Below are positions 10,001-16,568 of a DNA stretch of 34,468 nucleotides, in pieces. A program made the position numbers and the translations under genes. A model generated the notes under the pieces. It made no database searches. It saw only the letters and a list, made by a program, of their open reading frames with translations, and was not told where the DNA came from. The DNA is taken from positions 1,253 through 35,720 of the forward strand of contig CYKH01002245.1 of assembly GCA_001460835.1 (NCBI GenBank). The letters run 5' to 3'. Source of the stretch: Bodo saltans (Eukaryota > Euglenozoa > Kinetoplastea > Eubodonida > Bodonidae). The first letter of the stretch is position 1; each line of letters begins with the position of its first letter.

Positions 10001-10182
10001 ACGACGAGCGCGAGGAAAGACGCCAAAATTCATCAGCCGTTGTTGCTTTAAGGGTGCAACAACAACACCAACAATCAAACAATGCGCCTCAACCGACACT
10101 TGTTTCAACCAACAGCAAGGAAGTGCCCAACCAACGCCCCTGGAAAACAGCACCCCCCTTGCCTCCACCGTTTGATCGGTAA
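4036..10182 (+). CDS. Very large type I surface membrane glycoprotein
   Basis: This protein has 2048 residues from the first ATG; the open frame runs further upstream only through a GTG. The N-terminus has a basic region and then a Leu-rich signal or anchor segment (about residues 28-38). The long Ser/Thr/Ala-rich outer part has very many N-x-S/T sites. A Cys-rich module (about 696-814, with C-x2-C pairs) and a second one (about 1240-1330, with CTVCPLG and CSCLSTR) recall GCC2/GCC3 or EGF-like repeats. Between them, about 904-1145, is a beta-rich stretch (GLLSFSLDGKVLGP) that may be a laminin-G/concanavalin-like fold. One transmembrane helix lies near 1664-1686, followed by RRR. The roughly 360-residue cytoplasmic tail has eight Asp in a row, basic clusters and a Pro-rich end (APPLPPP). 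I infer an adhesin or sensor; no catalytic motif is visible. This is typical of expanded bodonid surface proteins. Confidence 0.85.
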   Translation: MKSLCKSGHSHDLKKSVITTGTILPTRLLLLLPLLLLSRVEKATVGASASPLASCTTATESSLSLLALQWTNAALIEYVYPPAGTTLHGGPAGSFLYTTGVSTSSPTTSPAVCSWSVGTEPQLALLSTSSSFITTWNATFAQWDEAFSKLKNVTSIDGVTGSTAQSSSSPLANTSIMSTGTVLLPSELCFAKPSIATTPNNASAFCVASLSSSNTLGCLLDPDNVIQNITTSTVADYLNRVVAQRALSRRWFSASIDFAMEAQQAYAFYSSTAASVASSATVSNVSAAERDLVLRGIASSLQPLLEAHFIDTLTQKWQWIESLIATSNLAFLSAASSTSTTSDCPTEFLSTWMTASSVSMGISIVEAALGTAVSLLLAAQSDMQVRVRTQCVLETYAVARFLEEDLPVFVTTSLQPQASTWTATTLMTLANLQLATNVGRLENIISTRLTLSAVLAMLNLLPSSPSGAATFSPPVALVAQCLADWFSNITMATSYIPSADDWSASSSSSAAGAFLQWLRQSSSTGVSQCFTLQTSSVTPIGYQGEDSNEPVEDMEWFLDFTNATNSISFEQITVGNATISSAIRGSLRTSGIPRLRSVSDQGLVPVLFTFLMPPSAIASTLGSSSAAVIAASTTSAIRSAGLPLGGGGSLFGNVFALINPPVSDLRPLPAATTTASSVSSFIWNDTVQGGPVASNSCGPGYLQLRDYDTNDTICEQCRNEPPAMLTTSTTLSSTYLFCTGDGYARACVNKPGGVGNDNISAYIPQGNSQLNSSDCPFYCRSYYQYRNGSRCVDTGVGKYANSNTSQDDCATHPALFSQVVSDLIVTPATVSADFVKWSAYVSPGAFQAPNSCAFSVRRRMISERFDVTGGPGSAASTAVGGRTLANTLLWCNRSSQNFGRGSPAPPIGLQLRLQGLFTASDVLAAHRKAGSTRLAFQLAEVFGENESIAASSTSSASSSEADTTSGGWSWYLVTSIDVVSSTALPSTVSMQLWFNASFVASGNPTAFANAPHSLLFFSFNKTYSWSTFVTTVSAATGKKTFSAGVSLNLESGLLSFSLDGKVLGPVQSIPWTTSLTTAPCVTNFSAASAQKGKTLRLSIGGWLASFDSPLGMVVTRLGISDELPQSFYFLPINLTRVGFSGVPFGRSHFTSSTTGTSATTTKDVWSELVVLPSVENVTGGSSSSCNATTTASSSSFVLRTRVDDGSAFAATPPNRVNHLVYLNSLSSLFQQSNVTWNGVCRGGTYQNNFGSQLLRSSCTVCPLGSMWQTTASVLNSSTSSSSSSTSSSSSLAQRCSCLSTRALVNNTCIPLSPAYGTPTFVESNTTTSITDGSAMILNTNKREKTFLFAVAMNTTLATTSSATTANSTSTAASLILNGTLETTVSCTSTTVFGVPLTEIVIDCDDPLRKTLCSVYVTLTVDFSNSATSSSSGAKGDLCRISIRTTQLYRYPSSTIARQYTFWPKPPAVGQGNLNTVNGTILADTATNISLSVRNYSFYSTASTFFLAQAANTLFTNSSSSGASSSVDSPTLSLLQAMASSATASCQMVVLLSFHTSPPPPAISTTSSSSSWSSASTLVPMTSPVMFVFPATTAVNGMTLDFSLSTSSTSVSPFSGNVAVLNISITSSAGYFAPSDSLVVYVVSASYVQGQLTPVPNSAANALAHPAVIALGILTLFMTSGAFVWTIRRRPPSCFGKLCQPQDEKSPDNSDSASASSETTYDDDDDDDDEFSSSSESGGGAGEQWDDQLSRRSAASRASGASAAVAQQLPSSGGGGRGVGPSAATTISSQHSNIPSQSATRVPPQRSFTHSPFGRQQEDTTSVTPQQHRDIQPSAPTIDIVGDAHTTFSSHSAGGSVFYDMSFDRSGGPLAPPPAPRGRGADPSFMTSSSHVTMSGSIDHELSRSARSRWRQRTIAAQSGSDDLRRTVPLDDASIAVQAPVENNHRCIAEPALLSNNASDKQQKRRSHSGATDKKHETDKPGTKEERRKNDEREERRQNSSAVVALRVQQQHQQSNNAPQPTLVSTNSKEVPNQRPWKTAPPLPPPFDR
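9196..9219 (+). repeat. (GAT)8 microsatellite coding for poly-Asp
   Basis: Eight perfect GAT codons occur just inside the cytoplasmic tail of the giant surface protein, giving an Asp run before EFSSSSESGGG. Ser-coding TCG/TCA runs in the same gene (for example 7868-7905) are similar simple repeats and could vary in length between alleles. Confidence 0.9.
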
Positions 10183-10330
10183 GAGATTCTGTGACTTGCT
10201 GCAACTCCTTTTTTCCCCCACACACAGTTCTTTGTAGTTTTTTTTGTTGTTTTTTTCCCGTTGGGTAATTTGCTGACAAGAAGAAAAAGGTTTGCAGCTG
10301 TCATGCGCGAAACTTTTTTTGCACATCAAA

Positions 10331-10370
10331 GCTTTTTTCTTTTTGATCTCTTTCTCTTCCACGAATTTAG
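10331..10370 (+). promoter_or_regulatory. Putative trans-splice acceptor for the LIM protein gene
   Basis: An extended T/C tract with the AG at 10369-10370 lies 31 bases before the ATG at 10402. The rest of the spacer 10183-10330 is T-rich and shows no gene. Confidence 0.6.
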
Positions 10371-10401
10371 TCTTGCCAAAGGGGGGTGGAAGCAATAAAA
10401 T

Positions 10402-11064
10402 ATGCTTCGCCGAGCAACAGCATTTCAAGCAGCACCACTGTGTTTTGCAGGTGTTGTTGCGCACGCACTCACGTCCTCCTCGTCGTCGTCAGTCCAAAAT
10501 AGCTGCATCTCATCCTCAGCGCTCACTGTACAGCAACGCTTTGTGCATGGAAAGCCAGCAACATCACATAAAAAGAGAACCCAACACACTCGTCAATGGT
10601 GGAACCAAGCAAAAGCGCGCCACCTCACCGCCCGACCTCACGACGAATCACCCATTAAGCCACACTTTCCTGCGTACAGCGAAGATGTCGATGCGCCGAT
10701 GATTGTTCCCCGCGATGCTGCATGCTTTAACTGCAAGAAGCGAGTGGATACGGAGAAGGGAGTGAGTCACTACGTATGGATTCCGTCAGGCAACGCCCGG
10801 TACCCCACGCCTCAAGGGTATGTGTTCCACATGGACTGTTTCAAATGCTGGAGCTGCAAAACACGTATGCACCACAACAAATTCTTTTCCAAGAATGATC
10901 GAGCATGGTGTTTGGATTGTGCCGTTGGCCGCGAAAAAGGCGTCCCGACGCGTCGCTGGCATTCACCATTCGTCAACGGCGATCGCACATCCTCGAGAAT
11001 GGCGGGGGCGTTTTTCCCTAGGCACAAACACCAAATTGAATTCCTCTTCAATCCTGAAGAGTAG
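10402..11064 (+). CDS. LIM-type zinc-binding protein, probably mitochondrial
   Basis: This 220-residue protein has one LIM-like double zinc finger at residues 108-173. The ligands are C-x2-C, a 31-residue loop, H-x2-C, x2, C-x2-C, 17 residues and C-x2-C. Order and spacing match the LIM consensus except that the first loop is longer than the usual 16-23 residues. The N-terminus (MLRRATAFQAAPLCFAGVVA, then Ser-rich, then QQRFVHG) has no acidic residue for more than 60 positions and looks like a mitochondrial presequence. The C-terminal 47 residues are basic and aromatic and carry no known domain. LIM domains usually mediate protein-protein contacts in the cytoskeleton or nucleus, so a mitochondrial one would be unusual. 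The partner is unknown. The zinc module is clear; the location is an inference. Confidence 0.8.
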   Translation: MLRRATAFQAAPLCFAGVVAHALTSSSSSSVQNSCISSSALTVQQRFVHGKPATSHKKRTQHTRQWWNQAKARHLTARPHDESPIKPHFPAYSEDVDAPMIVPRDAACFNCKKRVDTEKGVSHYVWIPSGNARYPTPQGYVFHMDCFKCWSCKTRMHHNKFFSKNDRAWCLDCAVGREKGVPTRRWHSPFVNGDRTSSRMAGAFFPRHKHQIEFLFNPEE

Positions 11065-11652
11065 TTGTTCGCCGCGTTGTAGACAGTCCTGCACAAATTT
11101 TCATCCGCGTGAGACTTTTCGTATGAGAGATATCAGTTGTTGTTTGTTGCCGACCGAATGACCAGAAGAGAGCTTTGATTTTTTTGACGTCTGCTCTTCA
11201 TCTCTCGTGTTTGTGACGGGATTGTTTCCTTTGATGTGAGTATGTGTGTTTGTGTCTTGTCAGACTGTCAAAAAAGAATTTAGCTTCAATTATTCCTTGC
11301 CAACGATATCACCTGACCGTCCTATCGCATTTTTCAATTTTGTTGCTGTATCGTACATTTCAGCTTAGGGGAAAAACAAGAAAAAGGAAGTGAGCATCAT
11401 CTGAAGAAAGAGAAACGAGAACAATCAACACCAGCAGGGTTTTTGCTGCATCGCTCGACCAGTATCCTTTTTGTTTTTGCTCCACGACGACTCGAGAGTA
11501 GACGTAGACGACCAAAGTGTTATCTGCGCGCTCCGAATATTTCTCTGTCTCCCACAAAACATCCCAACGAAAAGTCGCGCACAACTGAGCAGAGAGTCAA
11601 AAGAGAGAAATACCGCATTTGGAAAGGAAAAAAAACAACAACAACAACAACT
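11065..11652 (+). other. Spacer with candidate trans-splice acceptors for ATG4
   Basis: No gene is visible in this 588-base spacer. A pyrimidine tract at about 11464-11494 is followed by AG at 11495-11496, and a second AG after another tract lies at 11573-11574. No ATG lies between these AGs and the ATG4 start, so either would give a clean leader. The last bases before the start are an A-rich run and a CAA repeat. Confidence 0.5.
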
Positions 11653-12666
11653 ATGGAACTCATGATGCTCGCAAAAGACATCATGCAGAGGAAGCAGAAC
11701 CCCATCACGTACCCGTGCTACATCCTCAACACACGCGTCGACACCGAAGAAGAGCTCAACAGTGAACTCAGCAAAATTTTTCTCTTCACCTATCGATCTG
11801 GTTTTGACCCGCTGCCCAAGAGTTCGTGCAGAACGGATAAAGGGTGGGGATGCCTCGCACGGTCGTGTCAGATGATGATCGGCCGAATGCTTGCCATGCA
11901 CTTTCGCACAGACTTAAGATTTGCGTACTTTCGCGATGTCGACGAGCCTGATGCACCCTTTAGTATTCACAATTTAGTGCGAGGGATGTTGAATCAGAGT
12001 TTGACATTTCAGCCGAATTTCTGGAGTCCCACGCAGGGCTGCGAAGCGATTCGCTATGCCGTGGCAGCCGCAGTCAATCGAAAGCTTGTCAAGACTCCCG
12101 TGAGCGTACTGGTCGCAGAGGGTGGCACCGTCAGCCACCGAGATGTAGAATTTCGTTTGAATGAAATGGGGTCTGTCATGCTGCTCATTCCTGTTCGCGT
12201 TGGCATCAAACGGCATATCAATCAGCAAACGTTTATGGCCCTAGAACACATGATGCAGACCCGGCTTAGTTTAGGCGTCATTGGCGGAGTGCCTAGGAGA
12301 AGTTATTATTTAGTGGGGACATGTGGTCAGCGGCTGCTGTACCTCGACCCCCACTCCGTCAAACCCGCGATGATTCGCGCAGAGGATGTGAGCTGTGACG
12401 TAGAAATTGCAAAAACGCTGCCCGCTGTGTCGTGGGATCGTATTGACACTTCGTTGCTGTTTGGATTTTTCTTGAAATCACACGACGATTGGATTGAGTT
12501 TTCTGCGCACGTCAAGAAGAACACCGAGTTGTGTGGGATCGAGCGGTTGTTCTACTTGGACGTCGGCGATGGCCGCCGTCCTGATGCTTCAGACTTGCTC
12601 AACAACGGACAAAGAGCAGAGGATGCAATTATGACGTGGTCTTCTAGCGAAGAAGACGACAGGTAG
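11653..12666 (+). CDS. ATG4: Cysteine protease ATG4 (autophagin, peptidase family C54)
   Basis: This 337-residue cytosolic protease would trim the C-terminus of ATG8 to expose the glycine for lipidation, and remove ATG8 from membranes. The catalytic Cys is Cys67 in TDKGWGCLARS, the family's TDxGWGC motif, preceded by the usual YRSGFDPL. The Asp-His pair is Asp232-His234 in YLDPHSVKPA. The VGIKRHI...GVIGGVPRRSYYLVG region also follows the family order. The open frame extends upstream to a TTG at 11443 but contains no ATG there, so I start at the first ATG, which lies behind the splice acceptor. Length is close to kinetoplastid ATG4 proteins, which occur as two paralogues. I cannot say which one this is. 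The C-terminus is acidic (SSSEEDDR). Confidence 0.95.
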   Translation: MELMMLAKDIMQRKQNPITYPCYILNTRVDTEEELNSELSKIFLFTYRSGFDPLPKSSCRTDKGWGCLARSCQMMIGRMLAMHFRTDLRFAYFRDVDEPDAPFSIHNLVRGMLNQSLTFQPNFWSPTQGCEAIRYAVAAAVNRKLVKTPVSVLVAEGGTVSHRDVEFRLNEMGSVMLLIPVRVGIKRHINQQTFMALEHMMQTRLSLGVIGGVPRRSYYLVGTCGQRLLYLDPHSVKPAMIRAEDVSCDVEIAKTLPAVSWDRIDTSLLFGFFLKSHDDWIEFSAHVKKNTELCGIERLFYLDVGDGRRPDASDLLNNGQRAEDAIMTWSSSEEDDR

Positions 12667-13262
12667 TGGGAACGCAGCGCACGCAGTGTTTTTTGTGTTT
12701 TTTTTGATGTTCGTTTGTTGTGTTGGCATGTTGCTTTGTATGTCACACATGTTTTTTTTCATGGTTCACCCTTCTCCAGGTCGTCGGTGAAGAGGGCTTC
12801 TTGGAGTGCCGTTGCACAAGTCTCCACGGCAAAAAGAAAAAGAAAAAAAAGAGATTTCTCGGAAGCGCAGGACGTCAACACTACTGTCTCTTTGAGTCTG
12901 GTGTTAATGCAATATTGTTTTTTTACGGCTTCGGTTGACTCCTCCAACGTGCACCTCCCAACATTCTCACGTAAAAAAAGAGAAAAAAAACGTTGCATAT
13001 TTGCGGAATATCTTTAATGAACAGTTTTTGCTTTGAGGAGCTCAAAAGGACCAACACAACAACAACAACAGGGGAGACCCACGATGAATTTATTTATTAT
13101 TGGCTTGTTTGCGCGTCGAGTTTTCATTGACGATGTTTTATTTTTTGTATTGCATTCGCGACACAACGAAAACAAATGATTTTCTTTGACCTTTGTGTTA
13201 ATAGCTGAGAAAAGGCGTTCTTTTTTTTTTAAAAAATGGAATGATGCTTGAGTCGCGTTGCA
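12667..13262 (+). other. Spacer between ATG4 and the first LRR gene
   Basis: This roughly 600-base spacer has no convincing gene. It contains several T-runs, one complete-looking pyrimidine tract with AG at 12778-12779 that precedes no good open frame, A-rich runs near 12830-12850 and 12970-12990, and a CAA repeat near 13055-13071. The unused-looking acceptor could mark a short non-coding transcript, but nothing else supports one. Confidence 0.4.
13217..13252 (+). promoter_or_regulatory. Putative trans-splice acceptor that decides the LRR gene start
   Basis: A T-run (about 13220-13230) is followed by the first AG at 13251-13252. The ATGs at 13236, 13241 and 13244 lie before this AG and would be removed. 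The first ATG in the mature message is then 13263, in frame with the signal peptide, with a leader of only 10 bases of genomic sequence. Confidence 0.6.
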
Positions 13263-16200
13263 ATGGAACGCTCTTTTGATCTGTTTCTCCTGGCCGTACT
13301 GACATTGTCGATCTTTCCTTGCGATGTTGCTGGACTATGCTCTTGTAGCAGCACTGCAGAGGCATTTCGATCGCTCTACGAGGCCACGGGTGGCGCGACG
13401 CACTGGGCGAAAAAATGGGACACGACTGGCGCTGACGCTCCTTGTGGATTTTATGGGATTGTGTGCAGCGTGACTGACGGCTCTGTTTCCATCGATCTGG
13501 CAAGTGTTGGGCTCACAGGAACGTTACCAGACGCACTCAGTTCCCTCGGCGCACTCGTGACAAGAGTTGCTCTGAGCAATAATTCACTTCATGGGGTGCT
13601 TCCGTCCTCCTATTCATCGTGGACGCGCATCACCAGTTTTGACATCGCCTTCAACGGATTTACCGGTTCGTTGCCATCGAGCTACGCCTCGTGGACACTC
13701 ATCACGGAGTTCCTCGCGACCGAAAACAAATTCAGTGGTTCGATTCCGTCAGCGTTTGATGCCTGGCGTGCAATGGCACGGTTTCGTGTGGAGACCAATT
13801 ATTTGTCAGGCACACTTCCCCCGTCGCTTGGGTTTGCCTGGGCTAACAGTCTCAGAGAATTCGCGGTCGCATTTTCGAATATTTCTGGAAGTCTGCCTGC
13901 GGAGTATAGTCAGTGGAATCTCATTTCAGTATTCTCCGTTGAGCAAACAAACATCAACGGAACTCTTCCCGAAAGTTACAGCAGCTGGGGGAAGTCCATC
14001 ACGGCGTTCCACATCCCCACGACGAACATCTCAGGAACACTTCCGACCTCTTGGAGCACCTGGGGGTTGCTGACACACTTTCGAGCGCACGAGACACAAC
14101 TCAACGGTACCGTCCCAGATGAATACAGCAATTGGACGAGTTTAGTGCAGTTCTACATCGCTGATAACCCTAGGCTCGGCGGAACGTTACCAGAGATGTT
14201 TTCGGCGTGGAAAAGCATAATGGAGTTCTCAATTCCTTTCTGCAACTTCAGTGGCACGTTGCCTGTCAACTACGCTCAATGGGGGACGAGCCTTTCCATT
14301 ATCCGAGTCCGAGGGAATCAGCTAATCGGCACGTTGCCGAAGGAGTACAGTGCCTGGACTAATTTGACCTACTTCACAGTGCGAGAGAACCGAGGGATGT
14401 ACGGAACGTTGCCACCGGAATACGCAGCGTGGACGAAGCTTGGGCTAATTGACACGCACAATTGTAGTTTCTCCGGGACGCTACCTCCAGAATACGAATC
14501 GTTTTCATTAATAGAGGAAGTGAGATTTAGTGCAAACAACTTTTCAGGATCGTTGCCGAGTGCGTACGGAAGTTGGGTCGCTATCATCAATTTTGTGATG
14601 GATCACAATCCTTACTTGGGTGGGGCGCTGCCGAAGGAGTATCGTTCCTGGACAAACTGCTTGCAAGTGTATGCAACCGACTGCGCCTTGTCCGGCACAC
14701 TTCCGTCAGAGTATTCAGAAATGAAGTCAATGCGCGTCCTATCGCTCGCCAACAACAAGTTGACAGGAACGCTGCCGAGTTCTTATGCCGCGTGGAAAAA
14801 CATCGAGCAAGTTTACCTGAGCCAAAATGATCTCACAGGTGCTATCCCCAATGCATGGCCGCTCGCAATGTGTTCCACGTTGGTGTTGCTGATTCTCGCC
14901 GGGAATCAACTTTCCGGCACTATTCCGTCCGACTTCTCCACATGTTCAAAGATGTCCGTCTTTGCCATCAGTCAAAATAATTTTAGAGGGCAACTTCCAT
15001 CGAGTTGGAACACCGTGTCCATGCCCAAATTGGTAGGCCTCTCGCTCCAAGATAACCCGTTGTTGTCCGGGCCGATTCCGAGTTCTTGGAATGGCATTGT
15101 GAACGGGTTTATTGGACTTTTGTTTTTGTGCAATACTTCAATTTGTGGCTCGTCACTTTCGATCAGTCTTCCGTTTGGGTTTGCGTGCGTGCCTCGTGAT
15201 CGCGTCTTCGAGATGTACGGCCTGCTCAGCGTTGCAACCGATGCTGAGTCGTACCTGCTCGTCCGTACCTATTGTTCGTTTAACACCAGCGCTCCTTGTA
15301 ACAGCAGTAACTCTGCACAACAAACCACACCAGCACCGTCGTCACCGACAGCGAATGCCGCCTCTTCGCTCGAAGCCACACCTCGAGCGGCTGGCCNNNN
15401 NNNNNNNNNNNNNNNNNNNNNNNNNNNNNNNNNNNNNNNNNNNNNNNNNNNNNNNNNNNNNNNNNNNNNNNNNNNNNNNNNNNNNNNNNNNNNNNNNNNN
15501 NNNNNNNNNNNNNNNNNNNNNNNNNNNNNNNNNNNNNNNNNNNNNNNNNNNNNNNNNNNNNNNNNNNNNNNNNNNNNNNNNNNNNNNNNNNNNNNNNNNN
15601 NNNNNNNNNNNNNNNNNNNNNNNNNNNNNNNNNNNNNNNNNNNNNNNNNNNNNNNNNNNNNNNNNNNNNNNNNNNNNNNNNNNNNNNNNNNNNNNNCTCG
15701 AGCGGCTGCCGCAGGTGCCGTATCGTTGTTGGGTGGCATCATCATCGGTGCACTGTTTCCCAGTGTCACCGGCGCAACTCTGTCCCCCACAGCTGGAGGG
15801 CTGCCAATGATTCAAGGCGCGCTTGGGGTTCTTAGGCTTCGACGCCGCTGTGCTGCTGCCGCCTTCGATGGCGACGGAACCAATGGGAACAGCAGTAGTG
15901 CTTCGGAAATGACCACGCAACAACAGTTGTCCGTGATGGACAGCCCCACCCAATTATGTTTCGATACCCTTGGTCCACAAACTGCGTGTGCTGCTGGTGC
16001 TATTGCAGGGAACGTGGCGCTCATCGTGGCCGTGGGGTGCGTCATTCATGTTTGTGCGGCGTACTTTCGACCGTTGCTTCGTCGCAGCAGCATGGTGGTG
16101 GTGACGTCACCATCATCGGGAGTGCCGGCGGGAGGCAACACAGCGACGCCATCGTCGTGGTTATCAGTGTTGAGAGCATGTCTTCATCGTCATCTTCCCG

Positions 16201-16568
16201 ACGATCGCCTTCCAGGATCCGCCTACTGGACGTTTTCTTCGTTGCTGCAACCAACCACCGCCGCCGCTGTCGAAGAGAACGGCCCTCCTGCATCGAAGTC
16301 GTCGACTTTTTTTTTTATCCGCCTACTGGACGTTTTCTTCGTTGCTGCAACCAACCGTCGCCGCCGCTGTCCTCCTCTTAGGCCCTCCTGTATCGAAGTC
16401 GTCGATGCCCATTGGAGTGTCTGGTGTAATTGTTATCATCGTGTCGATGGGTTGGACGATTTGGATTGTGTTTCACGGAATTCCCGCTTCTCTCTCATCG
16501 TCAACACGAAAATTTCCTTTTGTGGCAATCCAACAACACCATCCTCCTCATCATGGAGAAAAAGGTAA
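13263..16568 (+). CDS. LRR surface protein, 5' part (PSA-like repeats); frame broken near 16307-16316
   Basis: A signal peptide (residues 1-24, MERSFDLFLLAVLTLSIF...) is followed by an N-terminal LRR cap with C-x-C and LYEATGG...W...DAPCGFYGIVC. About 20 leucine-rich repeats of 24 residues follow, from about residue 85 to 615, with consensus GTLPxxYSxWxxLxxFxVxxNxxS. Next come a Cys-containing C-cap (about 623-680) and a Ser/Thr/Pro linker. The repeat is the type found in kinetoplastid PSA/GP46 surface antigens. After a 300-N gap the frame continues into hydrophobic segments (about 15715-15780 and 15985-16065). At the second copy of a 100-base tandem duplication the frame is wrong: the last roughly 80 residues to the stop at 16568 are an Arg/Cys-rich out-of-frame tail. 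The true continuation is the next entry. Probably one gene, 13263-17409, with an assembly or homopolymer error, or a recent pseudogene. Likely a cell-surface recognition protein. Confidence 0.8.
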   Translation: MERSFDLFLLAVLTLSIFPCDVAGLCSCSSTAEAFRSLYEATGGATHWAKKWDTTGADAPCGFYGIVCSVTDGSVSIDLASVGLTGTLPDALSSLGALVTRVALSNNSLHGVLPSSYSSWTRITSFDIAFNGFTGSLPSSYASWTLITEFLATENKFSGSIPSAFDAWRAMARFRVETNYLSGTLPPSLGFAWANSLREFAVAFSNISGSLPAEYSQWNLISVFSVEQTNINGTLPESYSSWGKSITAFHIPTTNISGTLPTSWSTWGLLTHFRAHETQLNGTVPDEYSNWTSLVQFYIADNPRLGGTLPEMFSAWKSIMEFSIPFCNFSGTLPVNYAQWGTSLSIIRVRGNQLIGTLPKEYSAWTNLTYFTVRENRGMYGTLPPEYAAWTKLGLIDTHNCSFSGTLPPEYESFSLIEEVRFSANNFSGSLPSAYGSWVAIINFVMDHNPYLGGALPKEYRSWTNCLQVYATDCALSGTLPSEYSEMKSMRVLSLANNKLTGTLPSSYAAWKNIEQVYLSQNDLTGAIPNAWPLAMCSTLVLLILAGNQLSGTIPSDFSTCSKMSVFAISQNNFRGQLPSSWNTVSMPKLVGLSLQDNPLLSGPIPSSWNGIVNGFIGLLFLCNTSICGSSLSISLPFGFACVPRDRVFEMYGLLSVATDAESYLLVRTYCSFNTSAPCNSSNSAQQTTPAPSSPTANAASSLEATPRAAGXXXXXXXXXXXXXXXXXXXXXXXXXXXXXXXXXXXXXXXXXXXXXXXXXXXXXXXXXXXXXXXXXXXXXXXXXXXXXXXXXXXXXXXXXXXXXXXXXXXXXRAAAAGAVSLLGGIIIGALFPSVTGATLSPTAGGLPMIQGALGVLRLRRRCAAAAFDGDGTNGNSSSASEMTTQQQLSVMDSPTQLCFDTLGPQTACAAGAIAGNVALIVAVGCVIHVCAAYFRPLLRRSSMVVVTSPSSGVPAGGNTATPSSWLSVLRACLHRHLPDDRLPGSAYWTFSSLLQPTTAAAVEENGPPASKSSTFFFIRLLDVFFVAATNRRRRCPPLRPSCIEVVDAHWSVWCNCYHRVDGLDDLDCVSRNSRFSLIVNTKISFCGNPTTPSSSSWRKR
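13516..15105 (+). repeat. LRR coding repeats, 24-residue (72-base) period
   Basis: About 20 tandem 24-residue leucine-rich repeats. The DNA copies are well diverged, in contrast to the fresher copies in the LRR gene at 32796. A few units carry one- or two-residue insertions (for example at FAWANSL and PLAMCSTL). Confidence 0.85.
15397..15696. other. Assembly gap of exactly 300 N
   Basis: Unsequenced stretch inside the LRR gene. The number is round, so the real size is uncertain. The 12 bases CTCGAGCGGCTG occur on both sides (15382-15393 and 15697-15708), so the flanks may overlap or the gap may hold a tandem repeat. Confidence 0.95.
16217..16406 (+). repeat. 100-base direct tandem duplication with a T10 junction
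   Basis: Bases 16217-16306 and 16317-16406 align without gaps over 90 bases with only a few clustered differences (a small patch at the CCACCG/CCGTCG position, the GAAGAGAAC/CTCCTCTTA block, and two single bases). They are separated by ten T. The period of 100 is not a multiple of 3. Both copies encode the same peptide (SAYWTFSSLLQPT then AAAV), copy 1 in the upstream frame and copy 2 in the downstream frame. Confidence 0.92.

Noticed and set aside
11443-11652. Longer ATG4 starting at the TTG at 11443
   Set aside because: No ATG in this part; it contains the likely splice acceptor, and the ATG4 fold begins after 11653.
12720-13017. Small open frames between ATG4 and the LRR gene
   Set aside because: Dominated by T- and A-runs, overlapping in several phases, no recognisable protein features.
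15112-15953. Open frames running through the N gap on both strands
   Set aside because: Artificially open because the 300 N contain no stops.
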